From contig NZ_JH992923.1 of assembly GCF_000315425.1 (NCBI RefSeq), positions 952,750 through 1,016,749 on the forward strand: a stretch of 64,000 nucleotides of DNA, written 5' to 3'. The notes under the pieces were generated by a model. The model was not told the origin of the DNA. It saw only the letters and a program-made list of their open reading frames with translations, and searched no databases. Each line of letters begins with the position of its first letter. Position 1 is the stretch's first letter. The stretch is from Massilia timonae CCUG 45783. GTDB lineage: Bacteria > Pseudomonadota > Gammaproteobacteria > Burkholderiales > Burkholderiaceae_D. This document shows positions 25,014-34,659 of this stretch, in pieces. The position numbers and the translations under genes are program-made.

Positions 25014-25937
25014 TCAGAGCGATTTGCCGCCCGCGGCCTCGGGCTGCAGGGTCACGTGATCGATGCCGTGCCGTTCGCGCAGCATGGCGCGCACCGCTTC
25101 CAGCACCGGCGGCCATTCTTCCAGGCTGCGGATCTCGATATGGCCGATCAGGGCGGGGTGGCCTGGCGACATGTCCCACACATGCATATCATGCACGGCC
25201 AGCACGCCGTCGACGGCGGCCATGTCGGCGCCGACCTGCACGTAGTCGATCGCGTGCGGCACGCCTTCCATCAGGAAGTGGTACGACTCGCGCAGGATGC
25301 CGCTGGTCGAGCGCAGGATCAGGAGGGCGACGAAGATCGACAGGATCGGGTCGGCCTGCACCCAGCCGGTGATGTAGATGATGGCGCCGGAGGCGATCGC
25401 GGCCAGCGAGCCGAGCAGGTCGCCCATGACATTGACCAGGGCGGCGCGGGTATTGATGCTGTCGTTATTGCGCGAAAGAATCCATGCCACCAGCAGATTG
25501 ATCGACGCGCCCAGGGCCGCGACCACCAGCACGATGCCGCCTTGTACATGCTCGGGATGGATCAGGCGCTGCACCGCCTCGTAACCGATCCAGGCCACCA
25601 GGCCCAGCATCGCCAGGCAGTTGACGAAGGCGGCCAGCGCCTCGGCGCGCACGAAGCCGAAGGAGTGGCGGGCCGACGGCGGACGCTTGGCGATCAGCTG
25701 GGCCAGCAGGGCCAGGCCGAGGGCGGCGGCATCGGTCACCATGTGACCGGCATCCGAGATCAGGGCCAGCGAGTTGGACAGGAAGCCGGTGATCACTTCG
25801 ATCACGGCGAACAGCAGGGTCAGGCCGAGCGCCACCGCCAGCGCCTTCTGGCTGCGCGCCTCGATCGAGTGCGAATGGCTGGCGTCGCCGTCCAGGTGGG
25901 CGTGCAGGTGCGAAGGGTCGAGCGGCTTGTAGGTCAT
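25014..25937 (-). CDS. Cation diffusion facilitator (CDF) metal efflux protein
   Basis: The start is set at ATG 25937 (307 residues); longer extension would include unrelated sequence. A His-rich N terminus (SHLHAHLDGDASHSHS) precedes six membrane helices with metal-site residues in SDAGHMVTDA (His and Asp pair) and NVMGDLLGS. A cytoplasmic C-terminal domain follows (DMHVWDMSPGHPALIGHIEI). This is the zinc/cadmium/cobalt exporter type (CzcD/ZitB). It sits at the inner membrane and exchanges metal for protons. The start is about 130 bp from tRNA-Val. Confidence 0.9.
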   Translation of the reverse strand: MTYKPLDPSHLHAHLDGDASHSHSIEARSQKALAVALGLTLLFAVIEVITGFLSNSLALISDAGHMVTDAAALGLALLAQLIAKRPPSARHSFGFVRAEALAAFVNCLAMLGLVAWIGYEAVQRLIHPEHVQGGIVLVVAALGASINLLVAWILSRNNDSINTRAALVNVMGDLLGSLAAIASGAIIYITGWVQADPILSIFVALLILRSTSGILRESYHFLMEGVPHAIDYVQVGADMAAVDGVLAVHDMHVWDMSPGHPALIGHIEIRSLEEWPPVLEAVRAMLRERHGIDHVTLQPEAAGGKSL

Positions 25938-26068
25938 CGCTTGCGAAGTAAATATGGTGGCTGACCGCAAGTGTAAAGCATACGCCAGAGGGCAGGGGCG
26001 GGCCCTGCGGCAACTATTTCCGTGCGAGGGTTGCGGTTCCGCCATGCGGTCCTTATAATGGCGGCATC

Positions 26069-26145
26069 GGGCGGTTAGTTCAGCTGGTTAGAATACTTGG
26101 TCGACATCCAAGGGGTCGCAGATTCGAATTCTGCACCGCCCACCA
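26069..26145 (+). tRNA. tRNA-Val (GAC)
   Basis: A 77-nt cloverleaf: acceptor arms GGGCGGT (26069-26075) and ACCGCCC (26135-26141), D-loop with AGCTGGTTAGA, anticodon stem CTTGG/CCAAG with loop TCGACAT and anticodon GAC, T-arm GCAGATTCGAATTCTGC, discriminator A and encoded CCA at the end (26143-26145). GAC reads valine codons GUC and GUU. The stems pair perfectly. Confidence 0.96.
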
Positions 26146-26376
26146 GAACACAGAAATTCAAAGAAGCGTAGCGAGCGGAAGCAGTTCTGGTTGAGAAGCG
26201 CAGCCGTACTTTAGTACGGCGAGCATCGCAAACCGGAAATGCGAACGCGCAGTAGCTTGTTTGGGTTTCGTTGAGTAAGAGCGAGAAAGGCACCGACGGT
26301 TATGACACCGCGAACTACAACCTGGTTGTGGGGGAATCGCTAGACGCGAAGGGGTGTGCTTTTGCTCAACACAACG
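26146..26376. other. Spacer after tRNA-Val with nested hairpin, no gene recognised
   Basis: The gap between tRNA-Val and thrS (327 bp in all) has no convincing reading frame. It contains a nested imperfect stem-loop: TCTGGTT (26186-26192) pairs with AACCGGA (26231-26237), and inside it GCCGTAC (26203-26209) pairs with GTACGGC (26214-26220) around a TTTA loop. The transcript would end at the terminator at 26377-26407. It may be a tRNA trailer, a small RNA or a dispersed repeat. Confidence 0.4.
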
Positions 26377-26407
26377 GAAAAACGCGGCTAGTGCCGCGTT
26401 TTTTTTC
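26377..26407 (+). terminator. Rho-independent terminator after tRNA-Val spacer
   Basis: AACGCGGC (26381-26388) and GCCGCGTT (26393-26400) form a perfect 8-bp stem with a 4-nt loop, followed by T8 on the plus strand and preceded by a run of A. It separates the tRNA transcript from the thrS operon, 65 bp before the thrS start. Confidence 0.88.
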
Positions 26408-26472
26408 GTCTTTTAAATTTTCATTGTCTTTTTGTTTATTTTCACCGGCGCGTGCGCCAATTGGAGAACAGC

Positions 26473-28383
26473 ATGCTGAACGTTCGACTTCCCGATGGCT
26501 CCAGCCGTCAATTCGACGGCCCCGTGACGGTGGCCCAGGTAGCACAGAGTATTGCCCCGAGCCTGGCCAAGGCCGCCCTGGCCGGCAAGGTCAACGGCAA
26601 GGTGGTCGATACCTCGCACTTGATCGAGAGTGATGCGGATCTGGCGATCGTGACCGACCGCGACCCGGAAGGCCTGGACGTGATCCGTCACTCGACCGCC
26701 CACCTGCTGGCCTATGCGGTCAAGGAATTGTTCCCGGAAGCCCAGGTCACCATCGGCCCGGTCATCGAGAATGGCTTCTACTACGATTTCTCGTACAAGC
26801 GTCCATTCACCCCGGACGACCTGGCCGCCATCGAAAAGAAAATGGTCGAGCTGGCCAAGAAGGACGAGCCGGTCACCCGCAAGGTGCTGCCGCGCGACGA
26901 AGCCGTGGCCTATTTCAAGTCGATCGGCGAAGCCTATAAGGCCGAGATCATCGCCTCGATCCCCGCCAATGAAGACGTGTCGCTGTACAGCGAAGGCGGC
27001 TTCACCGACCTGTGCCGCGGCCCGCACGTGCCGTCGACCGGCAAGCTGAAGGTCTTCAAGCTGATGAAGCTGGCCGGCGCCTACTGGCGCGGCGACTCGA
27101 AGAACGAGATGCTGCAGCGCGTGTATGGCACCGCCTGGACCAAGAAGGAAGACCAGGAGCAGTACCTGCACATGCTCGAAGAAGCGGAAAAGCGCGACCA
27201 CCGCAAGCTCGGCAAGGCATTGGACCTGTTCCACTTCCAGGAAGAAGCGCCGGGCCTGGTGTTCTGGCACCCGAAGGGCTGGACCGTCTGGCAACAGGTG
27301 GAGCAGTACATGCGCCACAAGTACCAGGCCAGCGGCTACAGCGAAGTCAAGGCGCCGCAGATCCTCGACCGCACCCTGTGGGAAAAGACCGGTCACTGGG
27401 AAAACTACCGTGACAATATGTTCACCACCGAGTCGGAAAACCGCTCGTACGCCCTCAAGCCGATGAACTGCCCGGGCCACGTGCAGATCTATAACTCGGG
27501 CCTGCGCTCCTACCGCGACCTGCCGCTGCGCTTCGGCGAATTCGGCCAGTGCCACCGCAACGAATCCTCGGGCGCGCTGCACGGCCTGATGCGCGTGCGC
27601 GGCTTCACCCAGGACGACGGCCACATTTTCTGCACCGAAGAGCAGATCGAGGCCGAAGTGACCGCCTTCCACTCGCAGGCGATGGCGGTGTACGACGATT
27701 TCGGCTTCGCCAACATCGACGTCAAGCTGGCGCTGCGTCCGGAGGGCCGCATCGGCTCCGACGAAGTCTGGGACCAGGCCGAAGAGGCGCTGCGTTCGGC
27801 GCTGCGCGCCTGTGGCGTGGAATGGACCGAGCTGCCGGGCGAGGGCGCCTTCTATGGCCCGAAGATCGAGTACCACCTGAAGGATAGCCTCGGCCGTCCA
27901 TGGCAGGTCGGCACGATGCAGGTCGACTTCTCGATGCCGGGCCGCCTCGGTTCCGAGTATGTCGCGGAAGACAATACCCGCAAGGTGCCGGTGATGCTGC
28001 ACCGCGCGATCGTGGGCTCGATGGAGCGCTTCATCGGTATCCTGATCGAGAACTATGCCGGCGCGCTGCCGCTGTGGCTTGCGCCGGTGCAAGTAGCGGT
28101 GCTCAATATCTCCGACGCACAGGCTGACTACGTCAAGGAAGTTGAGCAAAAGCTGCGCCAGGCGGGCCTGCGCGTTCACGCTGATTTGCGGAACGAGAAG
28201 ATCACCTATAAAATACGTGAACATTCCGTCCAAAAACTGCCGTATATCCTCGTTGTCGGGGATAAGGAAAAGGACGCGAACACTGTGGCCGTGCGTGCCC
28301 GCGGCAATGTCGATCTGGGCGTGATGTCCGTCGACGCGCTCGTGGAGCGTCTGGTAGGCGAAGTTGCCGCCAAGACGAAATAA
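26473..28383 (+). CDS. thrS: Threonine-tRNA ligase
   Basis: With ATG 26473, preceded by GGAGA, the protein has 636 residues, normal for ThrRS. Domains in order: TGS (about 1-62), editing domain with [11 protein letters not shown], class II catalytic core with motif 2 [17 protein letters not shown] and motif 3 near [12 protein letters not shown], and an anticodon-binding domain (about 535-630). It charges tRNA-Thr in the cytoplasm. It is the first gene of the thrS-infC-rpmI-rplT-pheST-ihfA translation cluster. No threonine-specific operator of the E. coli type was identified in its short leader. Confidence 0.97.
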   Translation: MLNVRLPDGSSRQFDGPVTVAQVAQSIAPSLAKAALAGKVNGKVVDTSHLIESDADLAIVTDRDPEGLDVIRHSTAHLLAYAVKELFPEAQVTIGPVIENGFYYDFSYKRPFTPDDLAAIEKKMVELAKKDEPVTRKVLPRDEAVAYFKSIGEAYKAEIIASIPANEDVSLYSEGGFTDLCRGPHVPSTGKLKVFKLMKLAGAYWRGDSKNEMLQRVYGTAWTKKEDQEQYLHMLEEAEKRDHRKLGKALDLFHFQEEAPGLVFWHPKGWTVWQQVEQYMRHKYQASGYSEVKAPQILDRTLWEKTGHWENYRDNMFTTESENRSYALKPMNCPGHVQIYNSGLRSYRDLPLRFGEFGQCHRNESSGALHGLMRVRGFTQDDGHIFCTEEQIEAEVTAFHSQAMAVYDDFGFANIDVKLALRPEGRIGSDEVWDQAEEALRSALRACGVEWTELPGEGAFYGPKIEYHLKDSLGRPWQVGTMQVDFSMPGRLGSEYVAEDNTRKVPVMLHRAIVGSMERFIGILIENYAGALPLWLAPVQVAVLNISDAQADYVKEVEQKLRQAGLRVHADLRNEKITYKIREHSVQKLPYILVVGDKEKDANTVAVRARGNVDLGVMSVDALVERLVGEVAAKTK

Positions 28384-28418
28384 TCCCGGCCAATACCAAT
28401 ACATTCAAAGGAAAAGAC

Positions 28419-28940
28419 ATAGCTACTGACAAGCAGAATCGCATCAATGGCGAGATCACCCATCCGGAAATGCGTTTGAACGGTGTGGACAACGAGCCGC
28501 TGGGCATCGTGACCCTGGCCGAAGCGTTCCGTCTGGCCGAAGAAAAGAACGTCGACCTGGTTGAGATCGCGCCAAATGCGGTCCCTCCGGTTTGCCGCCT
28601 GATGGACTACGGCAAGTTCAAGTATTCGGAGCAGAAGAAGGCCCACGAAGCCAAGCTCAAGCAGAAGATCATTCAGGTCAAGGAAATCAAGTTCCGTCCG
28701 GGCACCGATGAAGGCGACTACAGCATCAAGCTGCGCAACCTCATCAAGTTCCTGGAAGAAGGCGACAAGACCAAGATCACCTTGCGCTTCCGTGGCCGCG
28801 AGATGGCGCACCAGGACATCGGCCTGCGCATGCTCGAGCGCCTGCGCGGCGACCTGGAGCCGTATGGCCAGGTCGAGCAGTTCCCGAAGCTCGAAGGTCG
28901 CCAGATGATCATGGTGGTCGCGCCGAAAAAGAAGAAGTAA
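28419..28940 (+). CDS. infC: Translation initiation factor IF-3 (ATA start)
   Basis: The protein has about 173 residues: [15 protein letters not shown] at the N terminus, DYGKF, the linker [14 protein letters not shown] and a C-terminal GREMAHQ region, the standard IF-3 series. An ATG at 28470 would remove the first 17 residues, which include the conserved RINGEI. The only in-frame initiation-like codon before it is ATA at 28419, preceded at 6 nt by AAAGGA. Non-AUG starts (often AUU) of infC allow IF-3 to control its own translation. This start is therefore very likely real. infC follows thrS by 35 bp. Confidence 0.93.
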   Translation: MATDKQNRINGEITHPEMRLNGVDNEPLGIVTLAEAFRLAEEKNVDLVEIAPNAVPPVCRLMDYGKFKYSEQKKAHEAKLKQKIIQVKEIKFRPGTDEGDYSIKLRNLIKFLEEGDKTKITLRFRGREMAHQDIGLRMLERLRGDLEPYGQVEQFPKLEGRQMIMVVAPKKKK

Positions 28941-29235
28941 TTCTTCGCGCGAGGTAGATACACGGCCGGGTCCGTGGTGCTGGCGAAAGCCGGCGCCGCG
29001 GCCCGGCTTTCACACGTCCGTGTCGCGCGGGCGGGTGTGCGGATTGCCGGATGAGTTGCCGGGGGCCATGCTATTCCCCCAAAACCTGTGCTACAATCTG
29101 CGATTCCTGTTTTTAGAAACAGGTTGTAGCAGACTCGCTTCTGCTGCAAGACAAGTGAAAGTAGGCATCCAAGAGCAGCGTTGCTGCCACCTGCAATCCT
29201 GTCCCATATGAGGCTGTCCGCAAGGGCAGATGACT
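28941..29235 (+). promoter_or_regulatory. Structured infC-rpmI gap, possible ribosomal-protein leader
   Basis: This 295-bp gap has no gene. GAAAGCCGG (28985-28993) pairs perfectly with CCGGCTTTC (29003-29011) around a 9-nt loop, with further short stems on both sides (CACGG/CCGTG at about 28961-28977), and no T run follows. Long structured leaders in front of rpmI-rplT are known binding sites for L20 in other bacteria, so autoregulation is possible here. I cannot identify the L20-binding motif. A promoter may also lie here. Confidence 0.45.
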
Positions 29236-29436
29236 ATGCCAAAAATGAAAACCAAGAGCTCCGCGAAGAAACGTTTTCGCGTGCGTCCGGGCGGTACCGT
29301 CAAGTCGGGCATGGCCTTCAAGCGTCACATCCTGACCAAGAAGACCACCAAGAACAAGCGCCAGCTGCGCGGCACCCGTAACATCAATGCGTCGGACGTG
29401 ACCAGCGTCTACCGCATGATGCCATCTGCTGTTTAA
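29236..29436 (+). CDS. rpmI: 50S ribosomal protein L35
   Basis: A 66-residue basic protein starting MPKMKTKS, the invariant L35 N terminus, with the [20 protein letters not shown] region. An ATG two codons upstream (29230) lies too close to the AAGGG ribosome site, so 29236 is preferred. It is the first gene of the rpmI-rplT pair, followed by rplT after 20 bp. It is part of the large ribosomal subunit. Confidence 0.95.
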   Translation: MPKMKTKSSAKKRFRVRPGGTVKSGMAFKRHILTKKTTKNKRQLRGTRNINASDVTSVYRMMPSAV

Positions 29437-29456
29437 TCTCACACTAAGGAGCTAAT

Positions 29457-29816
29457 ATGCCTCGAGTAAAACGTGGGGTTACTGCACGTGCCCGTCACAA
29501 GAAAGTTCTTGAACTTGCCAAAGGCTACCGTGGCCGCCGCAGCAAGGTATACCGTATTGCCAAGCAAGCAGTCATGCGCGCTGGCCAGTATGCCTACCGC
29601 GATCGCCGCAACAAGAAGCGCGTCTTCCGCGCACTGTGGATCACCCGTATCAACGCGGCTTCGCGTTCGCACGGCATGACCTACAGCGCCTTCATGAACG
29701 GCCTGAAGAAGTCCGCGATTGAACTGGACCGTAAAGTCCTGGCCGACATGGCTGTGCATGACAAGCCGGCATTCGCCGCGATCGTCAGCGCCGTCAAGGC
29801 CAAGCTGGCCGCTTAA
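29457..29816 (+). CDS. rplT: 50S ribosomal protein L20
   Basis: A 119-residue basic protein with the L20 opening [18 protein letters not shown] and the [16 protein letters not shown] and [18 protein letters not shown] segments. It is an early assembly protein of the large subunit that binds 23S rRNA and in many bacteria represses its own operon. The ribosome site AAGGAG lies 6 bp upstream. A terminator-like hairpin follows before pheS. Confidence 0.97.
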   Translation: MPRVKRGVTARARHKKVLELAKGYRGRRSKVYRIAKQAVMRAGQYAYRDRRNKKRVFRALWITRINAASRSHGMTYSAFMNGLKKSAIELDRKVLADMAVHDKPAFAAIVSAVKAKLAA

Positions 29817-29874
29817 TTCAAGCAGTCTGCTAGCAAGTCAGTGCCGCGTTAGCAATAGCGCGGCGCACTAGAAG

Positions 29875-29906
29875 CGGGGCAAGGGTCACACCTGTGCCCC
29901 GTTTTT
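29875..29906 (+). terminator. Terminator/attenuator between rplT and pheS
   Basis: CGGGGCA (29875-29881) pairs with TGCCCCG (29895-29901), with a small inner AGG/CCT helix, followed by T5. A second GC-rich hairpin precedes it (about 29841-29868). It lies 45 bp before pheS. No phenylalanine-rich leader peptide is visible, so classical PheM-type attenuation is not supported; partial termination is likely. Confidence 0.75.
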
Positions 29907-29950
29907 GATTCTGGCGTCTCCCGCCAACGAAAAACAGGAAAAGAACAAGC

Positions 29951-30964
29951 ATGAACCTGGAAGAACTCGTCGTCGCGGCTAGGTCCGACTTCGCGGCCAG
30001 CCTGGATGCCGCCGCGCTCGAAAATGCGAAAGCCAAGTACCTGGGCAAGACCGGCCAGGTGACCGACCTCATGAAGGGCCTCGGCAAGCTCGACCCTGAA
30101 CAGCGCAAGGCGCAGGGCGCCCTGATCAATGCCGCCAAAGAACAAATCGAACAGGCCTTGACCGCGCGCCGCGAGGCGCTCGCCGAAGCGCAGCTGATGC
30201 TGCGCCTGTCCGCCGAGAGCATCGACGTCACCCTGCCGGGCCGCGGCCGCTCGAAGGGCGGCATCCACCCGGTGATGCGCACCTGGGAGCGTGTGGAGCA
30301 GATCTTCCGCTCGATCGGCTTCGACGTCGCCGACGGTCCCGAGATCGAGACCGACTGGACCAACTTCACCGCACTGAACAGCCCCGAGAACCATCCGGCG
30401 CGTTCGATGCAGGACACCTTCTATATCGAGGGCAACGACAGCACCGGCAAGCCGCTGCTGCTGCGCACCCACACCAGCCCGATGCAGGTGCGCTACGCGC
30501 GCACCCATACGCCTCCGATCAAGGTGATCGCGCCGGGCCGCACCTACCGCGTCGACAGCGACGCCACCCACTCGCCGATGTTCCACCAGGTCGAAGGCCT
30601 GTGGATCGGCGAGGACATCAGTTTTGCCGACCTCAAGGGCGTGTACCTGAACTTCGTCAAGGCGTTCTTCGAGACCGACGACCTGCAGGTGCGCTTCCGT
30701 CCGTCATACTTCCCGTTTACCGAGCCGTCGGCCGAGATCGATATCGCCTTCGGTTCCGGTCCGCTCAAGGGCCGCTGGCTGGAAGTGTCGGGCGCCGGCC
30801 AGGTGCACCCCACCGTCGTGCGCAATTTCGGACTGGATCCGGAAAAATTCATCGGCTTCGCGTTCGGCTCCGGCCTCGAGCGCCTGACGATGCTGCGTTA
30901 TGGAATCAACGACCTGCGCCTGTTCTATGAAGGCGATCTGCGTTTCCTGAAGCAGTTCAATTAA
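29951..30964 (+). CDS. pheS: Phenylalanine-tRNA ligase alpha subunit
   Basis: The 337-residue catalytic subunit. It has an N-terminal coiled-coil region (about 1-85) and a class II core with motif-1-like [19 protein letters not shown], then [21 protein letters not shown], and motif 3 [17 protein letters not shown] near the C terminus. It charges tRNA-Phe as an alpha2-beta2 enzyme with PheT, whose gene begins 25 bp downstream. The length and ends match betaproteobacterial PheS. Confidence 0.97.
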   Translation: MNLEELVVAARSDFAASLDAAALENAKAKYLGKTGQVTDLMKGLGKLDPEQRKAQGALINAAKEQIEQALTARREALAEAQLMLRLSAESIDVTLPGRGRSKGGIHPVMRTWERVEQIFRSIGFDVADGPEIETDWTNFTALNSPENHPARSMQDTFYIEGNDSTGKPLLLRTHTSPMQVRYARTHTPPIKVIAPGRTYRVDSDATHSPMFHQVEGLWIGEDISFADLKGVYLNFVKAFFETDDLQVRFRPSYFPFTEPSAEIDIAFGSGPLKGRWLEVSGAGQVHPTVVRNFGLDPEKFIGFAFGSGLERLTMLRYGINDLRLFYEGDLRFLKQFN

Positions 30965-30989
30965 TTTGCGAAGCTGAGGTAGAAAGAAT

Positions 30990-33416
30990 ATGCAATTCTC
31001 GGAAAACTGGCTCCGTTCCATCGTCGATCCGAAGATGAGTTCGGATGAGCTGTCCCATCTGCTGACCATGTCCGGCCTCGAAGTGGAAGAGGTCGAGGCG
31101 GTCGCGCCGCCGTTCTCGAACGTGGTGGTGGCCGAAGTCAAGGAAGTGGTGAAGCACCCGAACGCCGACCGCCTGAACGTGTGCCAGGTCGATGCCGGCA
31201 CAGGCACGTTGCTGAATATCGTGTGCGGCGCGCCGAACGTGCGCGCCGGCATGAAGGCGATCTGCGCCAAGTCCGGCGCGCTGCTGCCGCCGGGCGCCGA
31301 CGGCAAGCCGTTCGAGATCAAGACCGGCAAGCTGCGCGGCGTCGAGTCGCAAGGCATGATGTGTTCAAGCAAGGAGCTGGGCATCTCGGAAGAGAGCAGC
31401 GGCCTGATGGAACTGCCGGAAGACGCCCCGGTTGGCCAGAACATCCGCGACTACCTGGGCCTGAACGACCTCAAGTTCACCATCAAGCTGACCCCGAACA
31501 AGGCCGACTGCCTGTCGGTGCTGGGCGTGGCGCGTGAAGTGTCGGCCCTGACCGGCTCGCCCCTGAGCCTGGCGCCGACGCGCGCCGTGCCGGTGAGCAG
31601 CGACGAAATCCTGCCGGTCAAGGTGTCGGCGCCAGACCTGTGCGGCCGTTTCGCCGGCCGCGTGATCCGCGGCCTGAACGCGCGCGCGGCCACCCCGGAA
31701 TGGATGAAGCGCCGCCTGGAACGCAGCGGCCAGCGCTCGGTGTCGGCCCTGGTCGACATCTCCAACTATGTGATGCTGGAAGTCGGCCGTCCGTCGCACG
31801 TGTTCGACCTGGCCAAGATCCACGGTTCGCTCGACGTTCGCTGGGGCAGGAAGGGCGAGTCGCTCAAGCTGCTGAACGGCAATACCGTCGAGCTCGACGA
31901 ATGGGTCGGCGTGATCGCCGACGACAAGGAGATCGAATCGCTGGCCGGCATCATGGGCGGCGACGCCACCGCCGTCTCGCTGGACACGACCGACATCTAC
32001 CTGGAAGCGGCGTTCTGGTGGCCGAACGCGATCCAGGGCCGTGCCCGCCGTTATAACTTCTCGACCGATGCGGCGCACCGCTTCGAGCGCGGCGTCGACT
32101 ATGCGACCATTCCCGACCATATCGAGCGCATCACCGCGCTGATCGTCGAGATCTGCGGCACCGGCGAGACCAAAGTCGGCCCGGTCGACGACCAGATCGT
32201 GAATCTGCCGCAGCGCCAGCCGGTGCTGCTGCGCACGGCGCGCGCGCAGAAGGTCATCGGCGTGCCCCTGAGCGACGAGCTGATCGCCGACATCTTCACC
32301 CGCCTGGGGCTGGAGTTCACGCGCGGCGAGGGCACGTTCCTGGTGACGGCGCCGTCGTACCGCTTCGACATCGAGATCGAGGAAGACCTGATCGAGGAAG
32401 TGGCGCGTGTGTATGGCTTCGAGAACATTCCAGCCAATCCGCCGGTGGCGCCGAGCGCCATGCTGATCGCGCCGGAAAACACCCGTTCGCTGTTCGCAAT
32501 CCGCCATCAGCTGGCCGACCTGGGTTACCAGGAAGTGGTCAATATGAGCTTCGTCGAGAGCGCCTGGGAGGCCGATTTCGCCGGCAATCCCGAGCCGATC
32601 CGCCTGCAGAACCCGATCGCCAGCCAGCTCTCCGTGATGCGTTCGAGCCTGATCGGCAGCCTGGTCGCCAATGTGCGCTACAACATCAACCGCAAGGCGG
32701 GCCGCGTGCGCGCCTTCGAAGTCGGCGCCGTGTTCAAGCGCAATGGCGAGGTCCAGGATGGTCCGCTGGCGGTGGCCGGCTTTGATCAGCCCAAGCGCGT
32801 GGCCGCGATCGCCTACGGTCCCGCCGCGGACGAGCAGTGGGGCATGCCGACCCGCGCCGTCGATTTCTTCGACGTGAAGGCCGACCTGGAAGCGCTGTTC
32901 GCTCCGCGCCAGCTGCGCTTCGCCAAGGCCGAGCACCCGGCGCTGCACCCGGGCCGCTGCGCCACGGTCGAGCTGGACGGCAAGCAGATCGGCCTGGTCG
33001 GCGAGCTGCATCCGCGCTGGCTGCAGAAATATGACCTGCCGCAAGCGCCGGTACTGTTCGAAGTCGATGCCGACGCCCTGTGCGAGCGCGTGGTCCCGCG
33101 TTACACCGAGATCTCGAAGTTCCCGGGCGCCACGCGCGACCTGGCGCTGGTGGTCAAGCAAGACGTTCCGGCCCAGCGCGTGATCGATGCGTTCAATGCC
33201 GAGATCGCCGCCAATCCTGCAGGCAAGATCGTGCAAGCCGTTGTTTTGTTTGATGAATATCGCGGCAAGGGCCTGGAGACGGATGAAAAAAGTCTTGCTT
33301 TCCGCTTTAGCTTGCAAGATACTCAATCGACGCTGCAGGACGAAGCGGTCGATGCCATCATGGCAGCGGTCGCCGAATCGGCGTCGACGAAACTGAACGC
33401 GCGGCTGCGCGCATGA
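30990..33416 (+). CDS. pheT: Phenylalanine-tRNA ligase beta subunit
   Basis: An 808-residue protein with the N-terminal tRNA-binding OB domain (about 40-150: [24 protein letters not shown]), then B3/B4 editing, B5, the inactive class II core, and the C-terminal FDX-ACB anticodon-binding domain ([18 protein letters not shown]). It pairs with PheS. The gene follows pheS in the standard order and is followed by ihfA after a gap that includes a 12-bp hairpin. No unusual features. Confidence 0.96.
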   Translation: MQFSENWLRSIVDPKMSSDELSHLLTMSGLEVEEVEAVAPPFSNVVVAEVKEVVKHPNADRLNVCQVDAGTGTLLNIVCGAPNVRAGMKAICAKSGALLPPGADGKPFEIKTGKLRGVESQGMMCSSKELGISEESSGLMELPEDAPVGQNIRDYLGLNDLKFTIKLTPNKADCLSVLGVAREVSALTGSPLSLAPTRAVPVSSDEILPVKVSAPDLCGRFAGRVIRGLNARAATPEWMKRRLERSGQRSVSALVDISNYVMLEVGRPSHVFDLAKIHGSLDVRWGRKGESLKLLNGNTVELDEWVGVIADDKEIESLAGIMGGDATAVSLDTTDIYLEAAFWWPNAIQGRARRYNFSTDAAHRFERGVDYATIPDHIERITALIVEICGTGETKVGPVDDQIVNLPQRQPVLLRTARAQKVIGVPLSDELIADIFTRLGLEFTRGEGTFLVTAPSYRFDIEIEEDLIEEVARVYGFENIPANPPVAPSAMLIAPENTRSLFAIRHQLADLGYQEVVNMSFVESAWEADFAGNPEPIRLQNPIASQLSVMRSSLIGSLVANVRYNINRKAGRVRAFEVGAVFKRNGEVQDGPLAVAGFDQPKRVAAIAYGPAADEQWGMPTRAVDFFDVKADLEALFAPRQLRFAKAEHPALHPGRCATVELDGKQIGLVGELHPRWLQKYDLPQAPVLFEVDADALCERVVPRYTEISKFPGATRDLALVVKQDVPAQRVIDAFNAEIAANPAGKIVQAVVLFDEYRGKGLETDEKSLAFRFSLQDTQSTLQDEAVDAIMAAVAESASTKLNARLRA

Positions 33417-33457
33417 GTAGCGAAACAAGCAGAGAAATCCGATAGTAGCTACAGTCC

Positions 33458-33486
33458 ATGACGGGCAAGCCAGGCTTGTCCGTCAT
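33458..33486 (+). terminator. Strong hairpin between pheT and ihfA
   Basis: ATGACGGGCAAG (33458-33469) pairs with CTTGTCCGTCAT (33475-33486), a 12-bp stem with a single G-U pair and a 5-nt loop. No T run follows, so it is not a classical terminator; it may stabilise or process the pheT transcript. A second small hairpin lies at 33504-33521. Confidence 0.45.
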
Positions 33487-33588
33487 CCGAAACATCGTTC
33501 GACTTGAAGGCAGGGCTTCAAAATTAACAACAACGACCTTGATTCCGCCGTTTTCCAGGAGGCGCTGGCCGCCGATCTGGACCGCGCC

Positions 33589-33957
33589 ATGCAAGTGGCG
33601 CGGGTACGCAAGGAAGCTGAACAGTCATTGCCGACCTTGACCAAGGCCGAGCTGGCCGAGCTGCTGTTCGAGCAGGTCGGCCTGAACAAGCGCGAAGCCA
33701 AGGACATGGTCGAAACCTTTTTTGACGAAATCCGCAATGCGCTCGAGCGCGGCGAAGCGGTCAAGCTGTCCGGCTTCGGCAATTTCCAGTTGCGCGACAA
33801 ACCGCAGCGGCCCGGCCGCAACCCGAAAACGGGGGAAGAAATCCCCATCACGGCGCGCCGCGTCGTGACATTCCACGCCAGCCAGAAACTCAAGGGAATG
33901 GTCGAAGAGACCACACCAGGTAGTCCACCCGCGGGTTCCCTGGCGCGTGCAGCCTGA
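33589..33957 (+). CDS. ihfA: Integration host factor subunit alpha
   Basis: The conserved IHF core ([27 protein letters not shown], then [27 protein letters not shown]) is complete, with the DNA-bending proline in the arm. Using ATG 33589 gives 122 residues. The frame continues upstream without stop for 22 more protein-like codons ([18 protein letters not shown]) to an ATT at 33523, which has AGGG at 7 nt, so initiation may be non-AUG as for infC. With the beta subunit it bends DNA in recombination, replication and promoter control. Its position after pheT is standard. Confidence 0.9.
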   Translation: MQVARVRKEAEQSLPTLTKAELAELLFEQVGLNKREAKDMVETFFDEIRNALERGEAVKLSGFGNFQLRDKPQRPGRNPKTGEEIPITARRVVTFHASQKLKGMVEETTPGSPPAGSLARAA

Positions 33958-33973
33958 GGACGCCCGATAAGCA

Positions 33974-34375
33974 ATGAATGACCGACCGAACAAGATCGAA
34001 CCGAACGTGCTGCCGCCGATTCCGGCCAAGCGATATTTCACGATTGGGGAAGTCAGTGACTTGTGCGGAGTCAAACCCCACGTTTTGCGCTACTGGGAGC
34101 AGGAATTTACTCAGCTTAAGCCGGTCAAACGTCGAGGAAACCGCCGATACTATCAGCACCACGAAGTCCTGCTGATCCGGCGCATCCGCGCGCTGCTGTA
34201 CGAGCAGGGCTTTACCATCAGCGGCGCACGTAACCGCCTCGACGGTCGCGCCAGCGCGGCGGCCGAGTTCGAGCTGGACCTGCCCGACAGCCCGCCAGCG
34301 ATCGACTGCGACAAGCTGCGCGCCGATCTGCTGGACATTCTCGACTTGCTTAAAAACGGCGCGCGGCCGGTGTAA
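33974..34375 (+). CDS. MerR-family transcriptional regulator
   Basis: The 133-residue protein has a MerR-type winged helix (YFTIGEVSDLCGVKPHVLRYWEQEF, then RRGNRRYYQHHEVLLIRRIRALL) and a short C-terminal helix, with no metal-binding cysteines in the tail. It belongs to the small MerR-like proteins found right after ihfA in beta- and gammaproteobacteria. The gap to ihfA is 16 bp, so they are one transcript. Targets are unknown. Confidence 0.88.
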   Translation: MNDRPNKIEPNVLPPIPAKRYFTIGEVSDLCGVKPHVLRYWEQEFTQLKPVKRRGNRRYYQHHEVLLIRRIRALLYEQGFTISGARNRLDGRASAAAEFELDLPDSPPAIDCDKLRADLLDILDLLKNGARPV

Positions 34376-34541
34376 AGCCCTGGGCTTGCCATCCGGCGTC
34401 GGCAGGGCCAGTCGTGATCACGTGCCGCCCAGAATCTCGCGTTCGCCCGCCGCCGGGTCGTCCCCGGTTCAGTTGCCGGTGTTGCGCTGGTCAGACGTCG
34501 GTCGCACGCGGCTTATGTATACTCAAGCATTCGTGCACCTG

Positions 34542-34569
34542 TTGAACGCGGCCCTCTGAGTGTTAAAAT
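34542..34569 (+). promoter_or_regulatory. Candidate promoter for the NarL-type response regulator
   Basis: TTGAAC (34542-34547) and TAAAAT (34564-34569) are separated by 16 bp, about 90 bp upstream of the response regulator start at 34660. This gap (284 bp) holds no gene. It is the best sigma-70-like match I see in it. Confidence 0.4.
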
Positions 34570-34659
34570 GTCACCCGCGCATATGCTGAATCTAACGCAT
34601 GTAAACCGGGCGGTTCAGACCCGGCACTTTCCTGCGCAAGGAAAATTTAAGGGAAGACA

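Noticed and set aside
28470-28472. ATG as start of infC
   Set aside because: It would cut off the conserved RINGEI segment, and the ribosome site AAAGGA is too far upstream to serve it.
34376-34659. tRNA gene sometimes expected after the ihfA-merR pair
   Set aside because: I found no cloverleaf in this gap; only a promoter candidate and a short weak hairpin.
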